This document shows positions 22,129 to 30,736 of a DNA stretch of 37,923 bases, piece by piece. The stretch's first letter is position 1, and every line of letters starts with the position of its first letter. The notes below the pieces were generated by a model. It made no database searches, was not told the origin of the DNA, and was given only the letters and a program-made list of their open reading frames with translations. The position numbers and the translations under genes were made by a program. The stretch comes from Aequorivita antarctica (GTDB lineage: Bacteria; Bacteroidota; Bacteroidia; Flavobacteriales; Flavobacteriaceae). The stretch spans positions 1-37,923 of the forward strand of contig NZ_VORT01000019.1 of assembly GCF_007997155.1 (NCBI RefSeq), in the 5' to 3' direction.

Positions 22129-24135
22129 CTAAAAAGATAGAAATTCTTTTTGATTACGAATTTTATCTTCATTATTAACTTCATTTAAAAATTTTACACA
22201 CTCTTGGTAGTCAAAAGTAGAATCCTTATGATAATAACCTTTTAATATGGTATTGACAGCTGTAAAATATTCTTTATTTTTATTTAAAACTGAATCTTTT
22301 TTATCATGAATTTTATGAATAATTTTATTTCTTATATTAAATTTTCTCAAATCTGGAATGGTTTTAATTTGAATAGGCTTAATTAAAGTATCTTCCCTTT
22401 TACTTAACAAATACATTATCCAATCAACTGTATAATCATCTTTATGCGAACTAAAAGCAAAAGTATAATTTCCTTTTTCTATATTATTTTTTATTAGATT
22501 GCCAAGTCTTATTCCATAACCCTTATCCTTCACTAGAATATCGCTATTGATAATTTTAAAACATTCAGTCATTCCATAATCAAAATCTTTATTTTTATCT
22601 TTGAAAGCAGCGAGTTGAATTAATATTTCATCTCTATCAAATGTTAACTCTTGCCTTTCAATAATATCTTTTTCATCTAAATTTATGTTCAAATTTTTGT
22701 ACGTAGTATTACAGAAGTTTATAAATTTTATTATTATCTCCTTAGCTATTATTTCACGAAATGTTTTGAAATCGACATTTGAGTATATATCTAAAATGTT
22801 ATTATAATTAGCATTTTGGTTTTTATTCACTAATCCCCTTAATATATTATTTCTTTTCTCTCCCGAATCTAAATATATAAATTGTGTCACAAAGTATTCA
22901 TATATGGATTTGTGAGTCCATTTATAATACATACCTTCCTGAACAAATAAAGGAACCGTAGTAATTAAATCTTTTAAAAAATTTGAATTCTCAAATTCAA
23001 TAATTTCGCAAAAAACTTTTGCATTATTAATTACGTCTAAAATTTCATCTTTTGTAAATTCAATTTTATCCAACTTAAGACAAAGAAAAGAGATATATCT
23101 AGTTATTGTATGAAAATCATCAATACCTAATTTACTAAATTTCTCTCTTTGATAATAATCACCTTTACTTAAATCATGAGCCTCAAATAAAGCATCATAA
23201 ACTTGTCTATAAAAAATATGCTTCTTTAAAGGTATCGTGTGTTTATATTCATAAGCAGTATACAAAAGGGAAACTAATAATGGATTTGTTAAGAATTCGT
23301 CTAAATCTCTATAATTTTCTCCCTTTATCTTTTCTATTAAAGATTTAGATAATGCGCTATTTCCATCATACTTTTTTAATAAAGCATATACTTCGCTTTT
23401 CTGTAATGGGTTAATGAAAAATGACTGAAATTGGCCGAAAGAAGCTAAAGCTCCATCAGGACGTGATGTAAGAAAAAAATTATTATTTGATGCATTGCTA
23501 ATGAATTTTTGTATGTCCTCAGTAACTTGCTTTTTTTCCGATGAAGCAATTTCGTCGTAGCCGTCCAGAAAAAAAACAAAATCACCACGTTTAATTAATT
23601 CTAATATAAATTCAGAATCCTGTTCACTTTCTAAGAGTTTCAATTCATCAAATATCTCATCAATAATCTTTCGAGAATTAGATAATCTTCTTAATTCAAT
23701 CAATATTGGAATTCCTTTATTTTGTTTAATTACAGATAAAAACAATTTTCTTGAGAGAGTTGATTTCCCCATTCCCGCAGTATCTGTAATTAAAACTTTT
23801 TTATATTTGGGAATAAAATCATCACTAAAATCTAAAATTTTATACTTTTTAGGTTTAGTAGACTTTGATTCAATTAAAGTTAATGGTAAATAAATGTCAT
23901 CTAATAATCGTTGTTGGTTTCTGAATGCGAGAATATTTAGTATTGAATATGTTTTATATTTCTCAATTAAGTAATCTTTAAATTTATTATCAAAATAATG
24001 ATCTTGAATTTTATGGGACTTTTCAGCTTTAGAAATTAAAAATTTTATTTTAGGGGATAACCAATGATCAACTAATGTTTTTGATAATGGGGCGGCTATT
24101 GAAGCGATATCCTTAAGTAATTCAATTTTTTCCAT
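22129..24135 (-). CDS. NACHT-domain NTPase (bacterial NLR-like, probable antiphage protein)
   Basis: The 668-residue protein is a STAND/NACHT NTPase. After an N-terminal helical region of about 110 residues that has no known effector, Walker A is DTAGMGKST at 118-126, Walker B FVFFLDGYDEIAS at 186-198 with the NACHT-typical GYDE, and the sensor-type FFLTSRPDG at 220-228. A winged-helix/helical part follows (INPLQKSEVYALLKKY, LLVSLLYTAYEY) and a C-terminal region of about 250 residues with no TPR, LRR or WD repeats. Bacterial NACHT proteins include many antiphage defences related to animal NLRs. The gene is much more AT-rich than its neighbours, sits 31 bases after mcmA on the same strand, and is followed by repeats: signs of recent acquisition. 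Confidence 0.88.
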   Translation of the reverse strand: MEKIELLKDIASIAAPLSKTLVDHWLSPKIKFLISKAEKSHKIQDHYFDNKFKDYLIEKYKTYSILNILAFRNQQRLLDDIYLPLTLIESKSTKPKKYKILDFSDDFIPKYKKVLITDTAGMGKSTLSRKLFLSVIKQNKGIPILIELRRLSNSRKIIDEIFDELKLLESEQDSEFILELIKRGDFVFFLDGYDEIASSEKKQVTEDIQKFISNASNNNFFLTSRPDGALASFGQFQSFFINPLQKSEVYALLKKYDGNSALSKSLIEKIKGENYRDLDEFLTNPLLVSLLYTAYEYKHTIPLKKHIFYRQVYDALFEAHDLSKGDYYQREKFSKLGIDDFHTITRYISFLCLKLDKIEFTKDEILDVINNAKVFCEIIEFENSNFLKDLITTVPLFVQEGMYYKWTHKSIYEYFVTQFIYLDSGEKRNNILRGLVNKNQNANYNNILDIYSNVDFKTFREIIAKEIIIKFINFCNTTYKNLNINLDEKDIIERQELTFDRDEILIQLAAFKDKNKDFDYGMTECFKIINSDILVKDKGYGIRLGNLIKNNIEKGNYTFAFSSHKDDYTVDWIMYLLSKREDTLIKPIQIKTIPDLRKFNIRNKIIHKIHDKKDSVLNKNKEYFTAVNTILKGYYHKDSTFDYQECVKFLNEVNNEDKIRNQKEFLSF

Positions 24136-24166
24136 AACTGTTTAAGTATTATGTGTTTTAATGACA

Positions 24167-26365
24167 TCACTCCACCCCCCCAATCAAAATCCCCAACATC
24201 TCAATAGCAGCATCACTAATACGAGTCCCGGGTCCATAAACCGCAACGGCACCAGCATCAAAAAGGTATTGATAATCTTGGTGTGGTATCACGCCGCCCA
24301 CGATGACCATAATATCTTCGCGGCCATACTTTTTTAGGGCTTCAATTACTTGTGGTACTAAGGTTTTGTGGCCTGCGGCAAGGGAGGAAACGCCGAGAAT
24401 GTGCACGTCGTTTTCCACAGCCTGTTTGGCGGCTTCGGCGGGGGTTTGGAAAAGGGGGCCAATGTCTACATCAAAACCTACATCTGCATAGCCGGTGGCT
24501 ACAACTTTGGCGCCGCGGTCGTGACCGTCTTGTCCCATTTTAGCAATCATAATACGTGGACGACGGCCTTCCAATTCTGCGAACTGATCTGCCATTTGTC
24601 TCGCTTTTTCAAAACTTTCGTCCTTTTTAATTTCTTTACTGTACACGCCGCTAAAAGATCTAATTTGTGCTTTATACCTACCGAATTCCTTTTCCATCGC
24701 GGTAGAGATTTCGCCAAGCGTTGCCCTGTGACGGGCAGCTTCTATGGCTAAAGCTAATAAATTTCCCTGACCTGTCTTTGCACATTGTGTAATATCTGCC
24801 AATGCTTTTTCTACTTTTTTGGTGTCACGCTCGGCTTTTATTCGGTTTAGTCTTTCAATCTGTGAAGTGCGTACTTTTTGATTGTCCACATCCAAAATTT
24901 GCAACGGGTCTTCTTTTGCGAGGCGGTATTTGTTTACGCCCACAATTATATCCTGTCCGCTATCAATACGCGCCTGCTTTCTTGCGGAAGCTTCTTCAAT
25001 GCGAAGTTTGGGAATTCCTGCCTCGATAGCTTTCGTCATTCCGCCGAGTTCTTCTACTTCTTCAATTAGCGCCCAAGCTTTGTTGGCAATTTCGTTGGTA
25101 AGGTTTTCCACATAATAACTTCCCGCCCAAGGATCTACCGTTTTGGTAATCTGGGTTTCGGCTTGAAGGAAAATCTGTGTGTTTCTTGCGATACGCGCAG
25201 AGAAATCCGTTGGTAGCGCGATGGCTTCATCCAAAGCGTTTGTGTGCAAGGATTGTGTGCCACCGAAAACTGCTGCGGTGGCTTCAATGGCAGTTCGTGC
25301 TACGTTGTTAAATGGGTCTTGTTCGGTAAGGCTCCAACCGCTGGTTTGGCAATGGGTTCTTAAGGCAAGGGATTTTTCGCTTTTGGGGTTGAACTGTTTT
25401 ACAATTTTTGCCCAAAGCATTCTTGCTGCACGCATTTTTGCAATTTCCATAAAATGATTCATCCCAATTCCCCAGAAAAAGGAAAGTCGGGGTGCAAAAT
25501 CGTCTATGTCCATGCCTGCTTTTATTCCGGTGCGGATGTATTCTAAACCATCTGCAAGGGTGTAAGCAAGTTCAATATCTGCCGTGGCTCCCGCTTCCTG
25601 CATATGGTAACCGGAGATAGAAATACTGTTGAACTTGGGCATATTCCTGGAAGCAAATTCAAAAATGTCGCTTATAATTTTCATGGATGGTGTGGGCGGA
25701 TAGATGTACGTATTCCGCACCATGAATTCCTTTAGAATATCGTTTTGAATGGTTCCTTCCAAGTCTTTTGGCAAAACGCCCTGTTCTTCAGCGGCAACTA
25801 TATAAAAAGCCATAATGGGAAGCACAGCGCCGTTCATGGTCATGGAAACGCTCATCTTGTCCAAAGGAATTTGGTCGAAAAGGATTTTCATATCCTCTAC
25901 ACTATCTATGGCTACGCCTGCTTTGCCAACGTCGCCCTCTACTCTTTCGTGGTCGCTGTCGTAACCGCGGTGTGTAGCAAGATCGAAGGCTACGGAAAGT
26001 CCTTTTTGACCTGCGGCTAGGTTTCGTCTATAAAAAGCGTTGCTATCTTCTGCCGTTGAAAAACCTGCGTATTGGCGGATGGTCCACGGACGGCGGACGT
26101 ACATTGTGGAGTAAGGACCGCGAAGGTATGGCGCTATTCCGGCTACAAAGTTGAGATGGTCTAGGTTTTTTATGTCTTCGGCCTTGTATTGTTTTTTGAG
26201 AGTTATTTCTTCAGCCGTCAATAAATTTTCTTCCTCTTTCGCTGAAAAAGCTTCCGAGGACGAGGGTTTCTGGTTTCTGGTTTCTGGTTGGGTATTAGTT
26301 GTCCCTTCGGCTCCGCTCAGGGACCGATTATTTATCGTTAAATGTTGTAAGTTCTTTCTATTCAT
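24167..26365 (-). CDS. mcmA: Methylmalonyl-CoA mutase large subunit
   Basis: A 732-residue adenosylcobalamin enzyme that interconverts methylmalonyl-CoA and succinyl-CoA in propionate metabolism. The substrate barrel carries [20 protein letters not shown] and [20 protein letters not shown]; the C-terminal B12 domain has DGHDRG with His615 as the cobalt ligand, plus GVSSLAAGH and [10 protein letters not shown] start it at the ATG at 26365, overlapping the upstream small gene by eight bases; a longer frame exists but would overlap that gene more. Residues 14-45 ([20 protein letters not shown] and on) are unlike family members and encode a genomic palindrome and a TTTCTGG repeat (see 26267-26324). 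Last gene of the udk-ftsB-mcmB-mcmA chain. Confidence 0.97.
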   Translation of the reverse strand: MNRKNLQHLTINNRSLSGAEGTTNTQPETRNQKPSSSEAFSAKEEENLLTAEEITLKKQYKAEDIKNLDHLNFVAGIAPYLRGPYSTMYVRRPWTIRQYAGFSTAEDSNAFYRRNLAAGQKGLSVAFDLATHRGYDSDHERVEGDVGKAGVAIDSVEDMKILFDQIPLDKMSVSMTMNGAVLPIMAFYIVAAEEQGVLPKDLEGTIQNDILKEFMVRNTYIYPPTPSMKIISDIFEFASRNMPKFNSISISGYHMQEAGATADIELAYTLADGLEYIRTGIKAGMDIDDFAPRLSFFWGIGMNHFMEIAKMRAARMLWAKIVKQFNPKSEKSLALRTHCQTSGWSLTEQDPFNNVARTAIEATAAVFGGTQSLHTNALDEAIALPTDFSARIARNTQIFLQAETQITKTVDPWAGSYYVENLTNEIANKAWALIEEVEELGGMTKAIEAGIPKLRIEEASARKQARIDSGQDIIVGVNKYRLAKEDPLQILDVDNQKVRTSQIERLNRIKAERDTKKVEKALADITQCAKTGQGNLLALAIEAARHRATLGEISTAMEKEFGRYKAQIRSFSGVYSKEIKKDESFEKARQMADQFAELEGRRPRIMIAKMGQDGHDRGAKVVATGYADVGFDVDIGPLFQTPAEAAKQAVENDVHILGVSSLAAGHKTLVPQVIEALKKYGREDIMVIVGGVIPHQDYQYLFDAGAVAVYGPGTRISDAAIEMLGILIGGVE
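26267..26287. repeat. Three tandem copies of TTTCTGG within mcmA
   Basis: Seven-base units inside the N-terminal linker of mcmA, read on the coding strand as CCAGAAA repeats encoding the PETRNQKP region. Three units equal 21 bases, so the reading frame is kept. Confidence 0.7.
26301..26324. repeat. Dispersed GAGCG-CCGAAG palindrome family, copy 3, inside mcmA
   Basis: GTCCCTTCGGCTCCGCTCAG then GGAC: GTCCCT and AGGGAC form a perfect 6-bp stem. The core is shared with 15466 and 17387. On the mcmA coding strand it is translated in frame as SLSGAEGT. Confidence 0.75.
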
Positions 26366-26543
26366 ACAATGTAATGCTGCTCCAACCCGTATAAATGCCA
26401 AAACCAATCAACATCAAGGCAATGACTACAAAAAGGATTTGGAAATATTTGTGCGAGGTCAGTTTTTTATAGCGGACCAGGATTGCTAAGCCGAGTACGA
26501 TAAAGATAATTCCTAAAACGGTTCCTAATACTTCGTTGTTCAT
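26358..26543 (-). CDS. Small two-helix membrane protein in the mcm operon
   Basis: A 61-residue protein with two hydrophobic segments, about 7-23 ([17 protein letters not shown]) and 33-52 ([20 protein letters not shown]), joined by a basic loop RYKKLTSHK. It overlaps mcmB by four bases and mcmA by eight, so it is translationally coupled to both subunits. No family recognised; I do not infer a role in the mutase beyond co-expression. Confidence 0.75.
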   Translation of the reverse strand: MNNEVLGTVLGIIFIVLGLAILVRYKKLTSHKYFQILFVVIALMLIGFGIYTGWSSITLYE

Positions 26544-27928
26544 GATTCTTGTTTTAAGCGTTCTTGTTCAGTGAATTCTGCTAATCTTTTTTCAATAATT
26601 GGGGCGATGAGGGTTTTGACTGGATTGTGTTTTACGAAAGGGAAAAGCTCCAGATCGTCTTTCATTTTATCGTTTTTATTGGGGTGGTAATTAGTTCCCA
26701 ACAATTTAAGTTGGCCGCTATCGAAGAGCTGTTGCTCCTTTTCGGCGCTTTCCTTTATTTTCTTTTGGATGATTCCTTCTTTTAATTGCTGAAGAAAGCC
26801 ACCACCTTTTTCTATTTCCTTAAAGAGTTGAAGTGCTTTTTCGGCCAGCTCTTCTGTCAAGCTCTCAATGTAATAAGTGCCATCTGAGGGATTGCTTACG
26901 GCGTCAAAATAACTTTCGTGCTTTAAAATGAGTAACTGGTTACGGGAGATTCGTTCACCAAATTCATTGCTTTTATGATAAAGTTCGTCATAGGGCAAAT
27001 TGCAAACCGTATCTGCCCCACCTAAAACGGCACTCATACATTCAGTGGTGCTGCGGAGTAGGTTTACGTTGTAATCGTATAGCGTTTTGTTGCGCTTTGA
27101 AGGCGTTGCTATAATGTGGCAGGTTTCATTGACCCGGTATTCTTTTGCAAGTGTTGCGTATAATTTACGTAGGGCGCGGATTTTTGCTATTTCGAAGAAA
27201 TAATTAGAGCCTGTGGCGAGACTGAAGGTCATTGATAAACCTGACGAAGAGTTGTTGTCGGTTTCGCTCGAACTAATATGGTTTAAATACTCATTGGCGT
27301 GGGCTAAAGCGTAAGCTAGTTGCTGCACACTATTTGCGCCTGCGTTTTGGTATAAGGTTGTATCTACTGCAAGGATATTTTCTGAAGGATACTTTTGAAA
27401 AAGGTTATCCAACATTTCGTGGTCTTTTTTCAAATTGTGAAACCAGTTGCCCGTGCGGGCAAGGTTTCCTATTAAGTCTATGTTGTAGTAAACCGTTGCG
27501 TTTTTTTCTGAAAAGAATTTAATGAGTTTGTTGTAAAATGCTTCGGAAAGAAATGTTAGGTTAAAATAAATTGAAGCTGTTTCAAACGGAAAATCCTTAA
27601 ACACTGTTTTTGTGTCAAAATCTTCGGCCGCTGTAAAAATTATTGCCTCTGCACCTCTTTCCAAAGCATCCAGTGCAATATTGTTCGCTATCTTTTCATC
27701 ATCGATAAAGATTTTTTGAGCTATTTTCCAAGATTCTGGCTGACCAGGAATGGGTTGGAAATCTTCCTTAAAATCGTCCTGGTGATAAAAGGGTTTTACG
27801 TTTATTCCCTCAGAACTTTGCCACACTAATGTTTCATTATAGTCGGCACCTTTTAGGTCGAACTGTATTTTTTGTTTCCATTGTTTTGCAGAAACTTCAT
27901 CAAAATCCTCAAATAGAAATTTACTCAT
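26540..27928 (-). CDS. mcmB: Methylmalonyl-CoA mutase small (beta) subunit
   Basis: The 462-residue protein is the non-catalytic partner of McmA. It opens MSKFLFEDFDEVSAKQWKQKIQFDLKGADYNETLVWQSSEGI and retains the mutase barrel pattern (TTLYQNAGANSVQQLAYALAHANEYL, GSNYFFEIAKIRALRKLYA, TTECMSAVLGGADTVCNLPYD). It has no B12-binding domain and is shorter than the ~600-residue MutA of actinobacteria, which is usual in Bacteroidota. It overlaps the ftsB-like gene upstream and the 61-aa gene downstream by four bases each. Confidence 0.95.
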   Translation of the reverse strand: MSKFLFEDFDEVSAKQWKQKIQFDLKGADYNETLVWQSSEGINVKPFYHQDDFKEDFQPIPGQPESWKIAQKIFIDDEKIANNIALDALERGAEAIIFTAAEDFDTKTVFKDFPFETASIYFNLTFLSEAFYNKLIKFFSEKNATVYYNIDLIGNLARTGNWFHNLKKDHEMLDNLFQKYPSENILAVDTTLYQNAGANSVQQLAYALAHANEYLNHISSSETDNNSSSGLSMTFSLATGSNYFFEIAKIRALRKLYATLAKEYRVNETCHIIATPSKRNKTLYDYNVNLLRSTTECMSAVLGGADTVCNLPYDELYHKSNEFGERISRNQLLILKHESYFDAVSNPSDGTYYIESLTEELAEKALQLFKEIEKGGGFLQQLKEGIIQKKIKESAEKEQQLFDSGQLKLLGTNYHPNKNDKMKDDLELFPFVKHNPVKTLIAPIIEKRLAEFTEQERLKQES

Positions 27929-28257
27929 CGTTTTTCTTCTTTTTTGATGCTGTCTTCGTGTTCAATTATATAAATGTCTTCGTTTTCCTTTTTCAAGTAA
28001 TACTTTTCACGCGCAAATTTCTCCATTTCGTTGCTGTCCTCCATTTTCTTTATAAAGGTTTTGTCGTGGTCTATCTCCTTCTGGTAAAACTCTGCATTGT
28101 CCTCTAACCCATTGATATCATTGTCTAATTCGTGATGGATCAAATAGGAATTAGCATCAAAGAAAATCATCCAAACAATGAAAAGGATAAGAATAAGTAT
28201 GTATTTATTACTTATAAACCTAACCCATTTATTTTGTCTAAATTCTGAAAAACTCAT
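27925..28257 (-). CDS. FtsB/DivIC-like septum formation initiator
   Basis: A 110-residue bitopic protein: short basic N-terminus, one membrane helix (about 20-36, YILILILFIVWMIFFDA), then a coiled coil (LDNDINGLEDNAEFYQKEIDHDKTFIKKME) and the conserved segment FAREKYYLKKENEDIYII. That is the FtsB/DivIC plan; such proteins link FtsQ and FtsL in the divisome. It overlaps udk and mcmB by four bases at either end. Family assignment is firm, the exact partners inferred. Confidence 0.88.
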   Translation of the reverse strand: MSFSEFRQNKWVRFISNKYILILILFIVWMIFFDANSYLIHHELDNDINGLEDNAEFYQKEIDHDKTFIKKMEDSNEMEKFAREKYYLKKENEDIYIIEHEDSIKKEEKR

Positions 28258-28874
28258 GATTCAGTATAGCTTAGTTTTTGATGAATAATGCTGCGAATTA
28301 CGTCAACAGCCACGGTGTTGTATTTATTGGTGGGGATGATGATATCTGCAAATTCCTTAGTTGGTTCTATAAATTGTTGGTGCATAGGTTTCAGCGTGGT
28401 TTGGTAGCGGTTTAGAACTTCTTCCAAATCGCGACCCCGAGTGGCCATATCGCGCTTCAAACGGCGTATCAGGCGTTCGTCACTGTCTGCATGTACAAAG
28501 ATTTTAATATCGAACAGCTCGCGAATGTCTGGATGCGCTAAGATTAAAATTCCTTCAACAATAATAACCTTTTTTGGAAAGGTAGTAATTGTTTCGCCAG
28601 TACGGTTGTGTTCCACGAAGGAATAGACAGGTTGCTCAAAAGCATTTCCTTTTCGCAGTTCCTTTAAATGGCTTACCAACAAATCGAAATCGATTGCTTG
28701 GGGATGGTCAAAATTTATTTTTGTGCGTTCCTGAAAAGACAAATGACTGGTATCGTGATAATACGAATCTTGAGAGATAACGCAAACTTCGTCCACGGGA
28801 AGTTCTGCAACTATCTGGTCTACCACTGTTGTTTTTCCGCTCCCGGTGCCGCCAGCGATGCCAATTATTAGCAT
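28254..28874 (-). CDS. udk: Uridine kinase
   Basis: The 206-residue enzyme phosphorylates uridine and cytidine to UMP and CMP in pyrimidine salvage. The P-loop is GIAGGTGSGKTT at 5-16; SQDSYYHDTSHLSF, NFDHPQAIDFDLL, PVYSFVEHNR and KVIIVEGILIL are family motifs, and the lid contains RLIRRLKRDMATRGRD. First gene of a five-gene chain with overlapping stops and starts. A consensus -7 box is at 28891-28898. Confidence 0.96.
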   Translation of the reverse strand: MLIIGIAGGTGSGKTTVVDQIVAELPVDEVCVISQDSYYHDTSHLSFQERTKINFDHPQAIDFDLLVSHLKELRKGNAFEQPVYSFVEHNRTGETITTFPKKVIIVEGILILAHPDIRELFDIKIFVHADSDERLIRRLKRDMATRGRDLEEVLNRYQTTLKPMHQQFIEPTKEFADIIIPTNKYNTVAVDVIRSIIHQKLSYTES

Positions 28875-28890
28875 ATTTTAAAGGTTTTTA

Positions 28891-28898
28891 CAAATGTA
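28891..28898 (-). promoter_or_regulatory. -7 box upstream of udk
   Basis: TACATTTG on the minus strand fits TAnnTTTG perfectly, 16 bases before the udk ATG. No convincing TTTG is at the right distance, perhaps because the DNA upstream is simple repeat. Confidence 0.5.
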
Positions 28899-28908
28899 GG
28901 GAAAAGGA

Positions 28909-28978
28909 TTCAAGTTTCTTGTTTCAAGTTTCTTGTTTCAGGTTTCAGGTTACAGGTTTCAAGTTTCAGGTTGAAAGT
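28909..28978. repeat. Imperfect simple repeat (TTTCAAGTTTC/TTTCAGG type)
   Basis: About ten imperfect units of GTTTC-A-A/G-G follow one another, then at 29012-29048 a second simple pattern (ATTTCGTA, three units). Both are non-coding, lie in the udk-WbqC divergent gap and resemble the simple repeats frequent in flavobacterial spacers. Confidence 0.7.
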
Positions 28979-29060
28979 TTTGACTTTGAGTCGATGATTT
29001 TATTTTGTAATGCATATTTCGTACTTCATATTTCGTAACTCGTATTTCAAACTTCTTTGC

Positions 29061-29068
29061 TATTTTTG
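29061..29068 (+). promoter_or_regulatory. -7 box upstream of the WbqC-like gene
   Basis: TATTTTTG fits TAnnTTTG and lies 17 bases before the ATG. A matching upstream TTTG is not clear. Confidence 0.4.
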
Positions 29069-29085
29069 AATTCTTTAAATATTGA

Positions 29086-29703
29086 ATGAAAACAATTCTG
29101 CTACATCCCTCCTATTTTCCTTCCATTGAGCAAATGGTAGCAGTTGCGCAATCGGAAAAAGTGGTTTTTGAAGTTGCCGATAATTATCAAAAACAAACCT
29201 ACCGCAACCGTATGTTTATTGCGCACAGTAACGGTAAGTTACTTTTAAACATTCCTATAAAACACAATAAATTAGGGAAGCGTCAAAAAACAAAGGAAGT
29301 TATGGTTGAAAATGACTTTCCGTGGCAGGAGCAGCATTGGAAAAGCTTGCAGAGCGCTTATCGCACTTCGCCTTTTTTTGAATATTACGAAGATGATTTA
29401 AAACCTTTATTTACAGAGTCCGTTGGGAATTTAATGGAGCACAACCTCAAAATTTTTGATCTGTTATGTGAGCTAATTGGGATTGAAGTTGAAGTTTCAA
29501 AAACCACTTCTTTTGAAACAGCTCCCGAAATGATCGATCTTCGTATTTTAATTAATTCAAAAAGGAAGTCAGATTTTGAAGGGAAAGCATACACCCAAGT
29601 TCACGAAGCAAATCATCCCTTTTTACCGAATCTTTCAGTGTTGGATTTGCTTTTTAATGAAGGCCCTAATGCTTTGACCTATTTGGAAAGTCATTCTCTG
29701 TAA
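29086..29703 (+). CDS. WbqC family protein
   Basis: The 205-residue protein matches the WbqC-like family: LLHPSYFPSIEQMVAVAQSEKVVFE at the start, QKQTYRNRMFIAHSNGKLLLNIPI, and WQEQHWKSLQSAYRTSPFFEYYEDDL. Members occur in polysaccharide or glycolipid gene clusters and are thought to act in sugar or glycine-linked modification, but the reaction is not settled. No such cluster is nearby. It is a single-gene unit that converges with the EEP protein. Confidence 0.88.
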   Translation: MKTILLHPSYFPSIEQMVAVAQSEKVVFEVADNYQKQTYRNRMFIAHSNGKLLLNIPIKHNKLGKRQKTKEVMVENDFPWQEQHWKSLQSAYRTSPFFEYYEDDLKPLFTESVGNLMEHNLKIFDLLCELIGIEVEVSKTTSFETAPEMIDLRILINSKRKSDFEGKAYTQVHEANHPFLPNLSVLDLLFNEGPNALTYLESHSL

Positions 29704-29715
29704 TCCAGAATTAGA

Positions 29716-30732
29716 TTACCAGCCCACCGTTGCCCGTATGGCGTAATGGTCGGAAAAAGTTTTCTTCATCGTATCAAATGAAAGAATATCAAAGTCATTT
29801 GAAGCAAAAATATAATCTATTCTCATTGGGAATCTTTCAAACTCAAAGGTAGTCCCCAATCCGTTTCCGCGTTCGCGGAATGCGTCCAGCATGCCTTCTT
29901 TCAATTTTCTATAGCTGTATGAAAATGGCGTATTGTTAAAATCGCCACAGATAATTACAGGGTTTGAGGTTTTTTGTTTGTGATCCAAAATGGCTTCCAC
30001 TTGGCTTTGTTGTTTTTCAAAAGCGTTGGAAACACGTTTTCGAAGTTTTTCATTGTCGCTATCCTGTAAAAAACTTACCCGTGGAATGATGCCGAGCGAC
30101 TGCAAGTGTACGCTGTAAATGCGAATGGTATCCGTTCCTTTAACAATATCAGCGAAGATTGTATTGTTGTAGGTATCTTCAAAATCAAATGCTCCAGTAT
30201 TTATGAGCGGGTATTTTGAAAAAAAAGCGTGACCCAGTTTTGCCTTTTCAGATTTAAAGTGAATGTACTTATAAGGGTAAGCTGAAAAATCGATTTTGTT
30301 GGGTTTGTAATATTCCTGAACGAAAACCACATCAGGGTTTTCCTCGACAAGTATTTCTGAAATTATTTTTGAAGCATCCGTAACTGGATTTTTTTCATAA
30401 GCGTTGAAAAGTCGGACGTTGTACGATAATACATTCAATGTGTTTTTATACTGTGAAGCATCACCTTCTGAGGACACTTCATAAAAAACATTGAAATAAA
30501 AATAGGAAATTAAAAGAACGGTGAACGACAAGAAAAACCTTCGCCGAAGCTGAATAGCCCAATAAATGGCGAAAGCAATATTTACAATTATAAGTAATGA
30601 AACCACCAAGCTTAGCAACGAAAGTGTAGGAAAAGTTTTTGGCGGTAAATATGGCAGAACGAAGGAAATCAACAACAAAAATGCTGCAAGCAAATTGCCC
30701 CAGTAAATCAATTTGTTTATAGATTTCCGCAT
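29716..30732 (-). CDS. Membrane-anchored endonuclease/exonuclease/phosphatase family protein
   Basis: The 338-residue protein has three membrane helices in its first ~95 residues (LAAFLLLISFVLPYLP, LLSLVVSLLIIVNIAFAIYW, FFLSFTVLLISYFYFNVFY), then an EEP domain with the catalytic motifs ENPDVVFVQEY, YSVHLQS, ICGDFNNTPFS, MRIDYIFAS and SDHYAIRA. Substrate could be nucleic acid, phosphoinositide-like lipid or sphingomyelin-type lipid; the membrane anchor favours an extracytoplasmic lipid or DNA substrate. It follows two rhomboid genes with a four-base gap, in an arrangement I know to be common in flavobacteria. Confidence 0.9.
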   Translation of the reverse strand: MRKSINKLIYWGNLLAAFLLLISFVLPYLPPKTFPTLSLLSLVVSLLIIVNIAFAIYWAIQLRRRFFLSFTVLLISYFYFNVFYEVSSEGDASQYKNTLNVLSYNVRLFNAYEKNPVTDASKIISEILVEENPDVVFVQEYYKPNKIDFSAYPYKYIHFKSEKAKLGHAFFSKYPLINTGAFDFEDTYNNTIFADIVKGTDTIRIYSVHLQSLGIIPRVSFLQDSDNEKLRKRVSNAFEKQQSQVEAILDHKQKTSNPVIICGDFNNTPFSYSYRKLKEGMLDAFRERGNGLGTTFEFERFPMRIDYIFASNDFDILSFDTMKKTFSDHYAIRATVGW

Positions 30733-30736
30733 TGGT

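Noticed and set aside
24303-24751. Several plus-strand frames opposite mcmA
   Set aside because: They are shadows of the highly conserved B12 domain on the other strand; the mcmA frame is unbroken and family-like.
26366-26407. 14-residue extension of McmA
   Set aside because: It would lie entirely inside the upstream 61-aa gene and uses a non-ATG start; the ATG at 26365 gives the usual short overlap.
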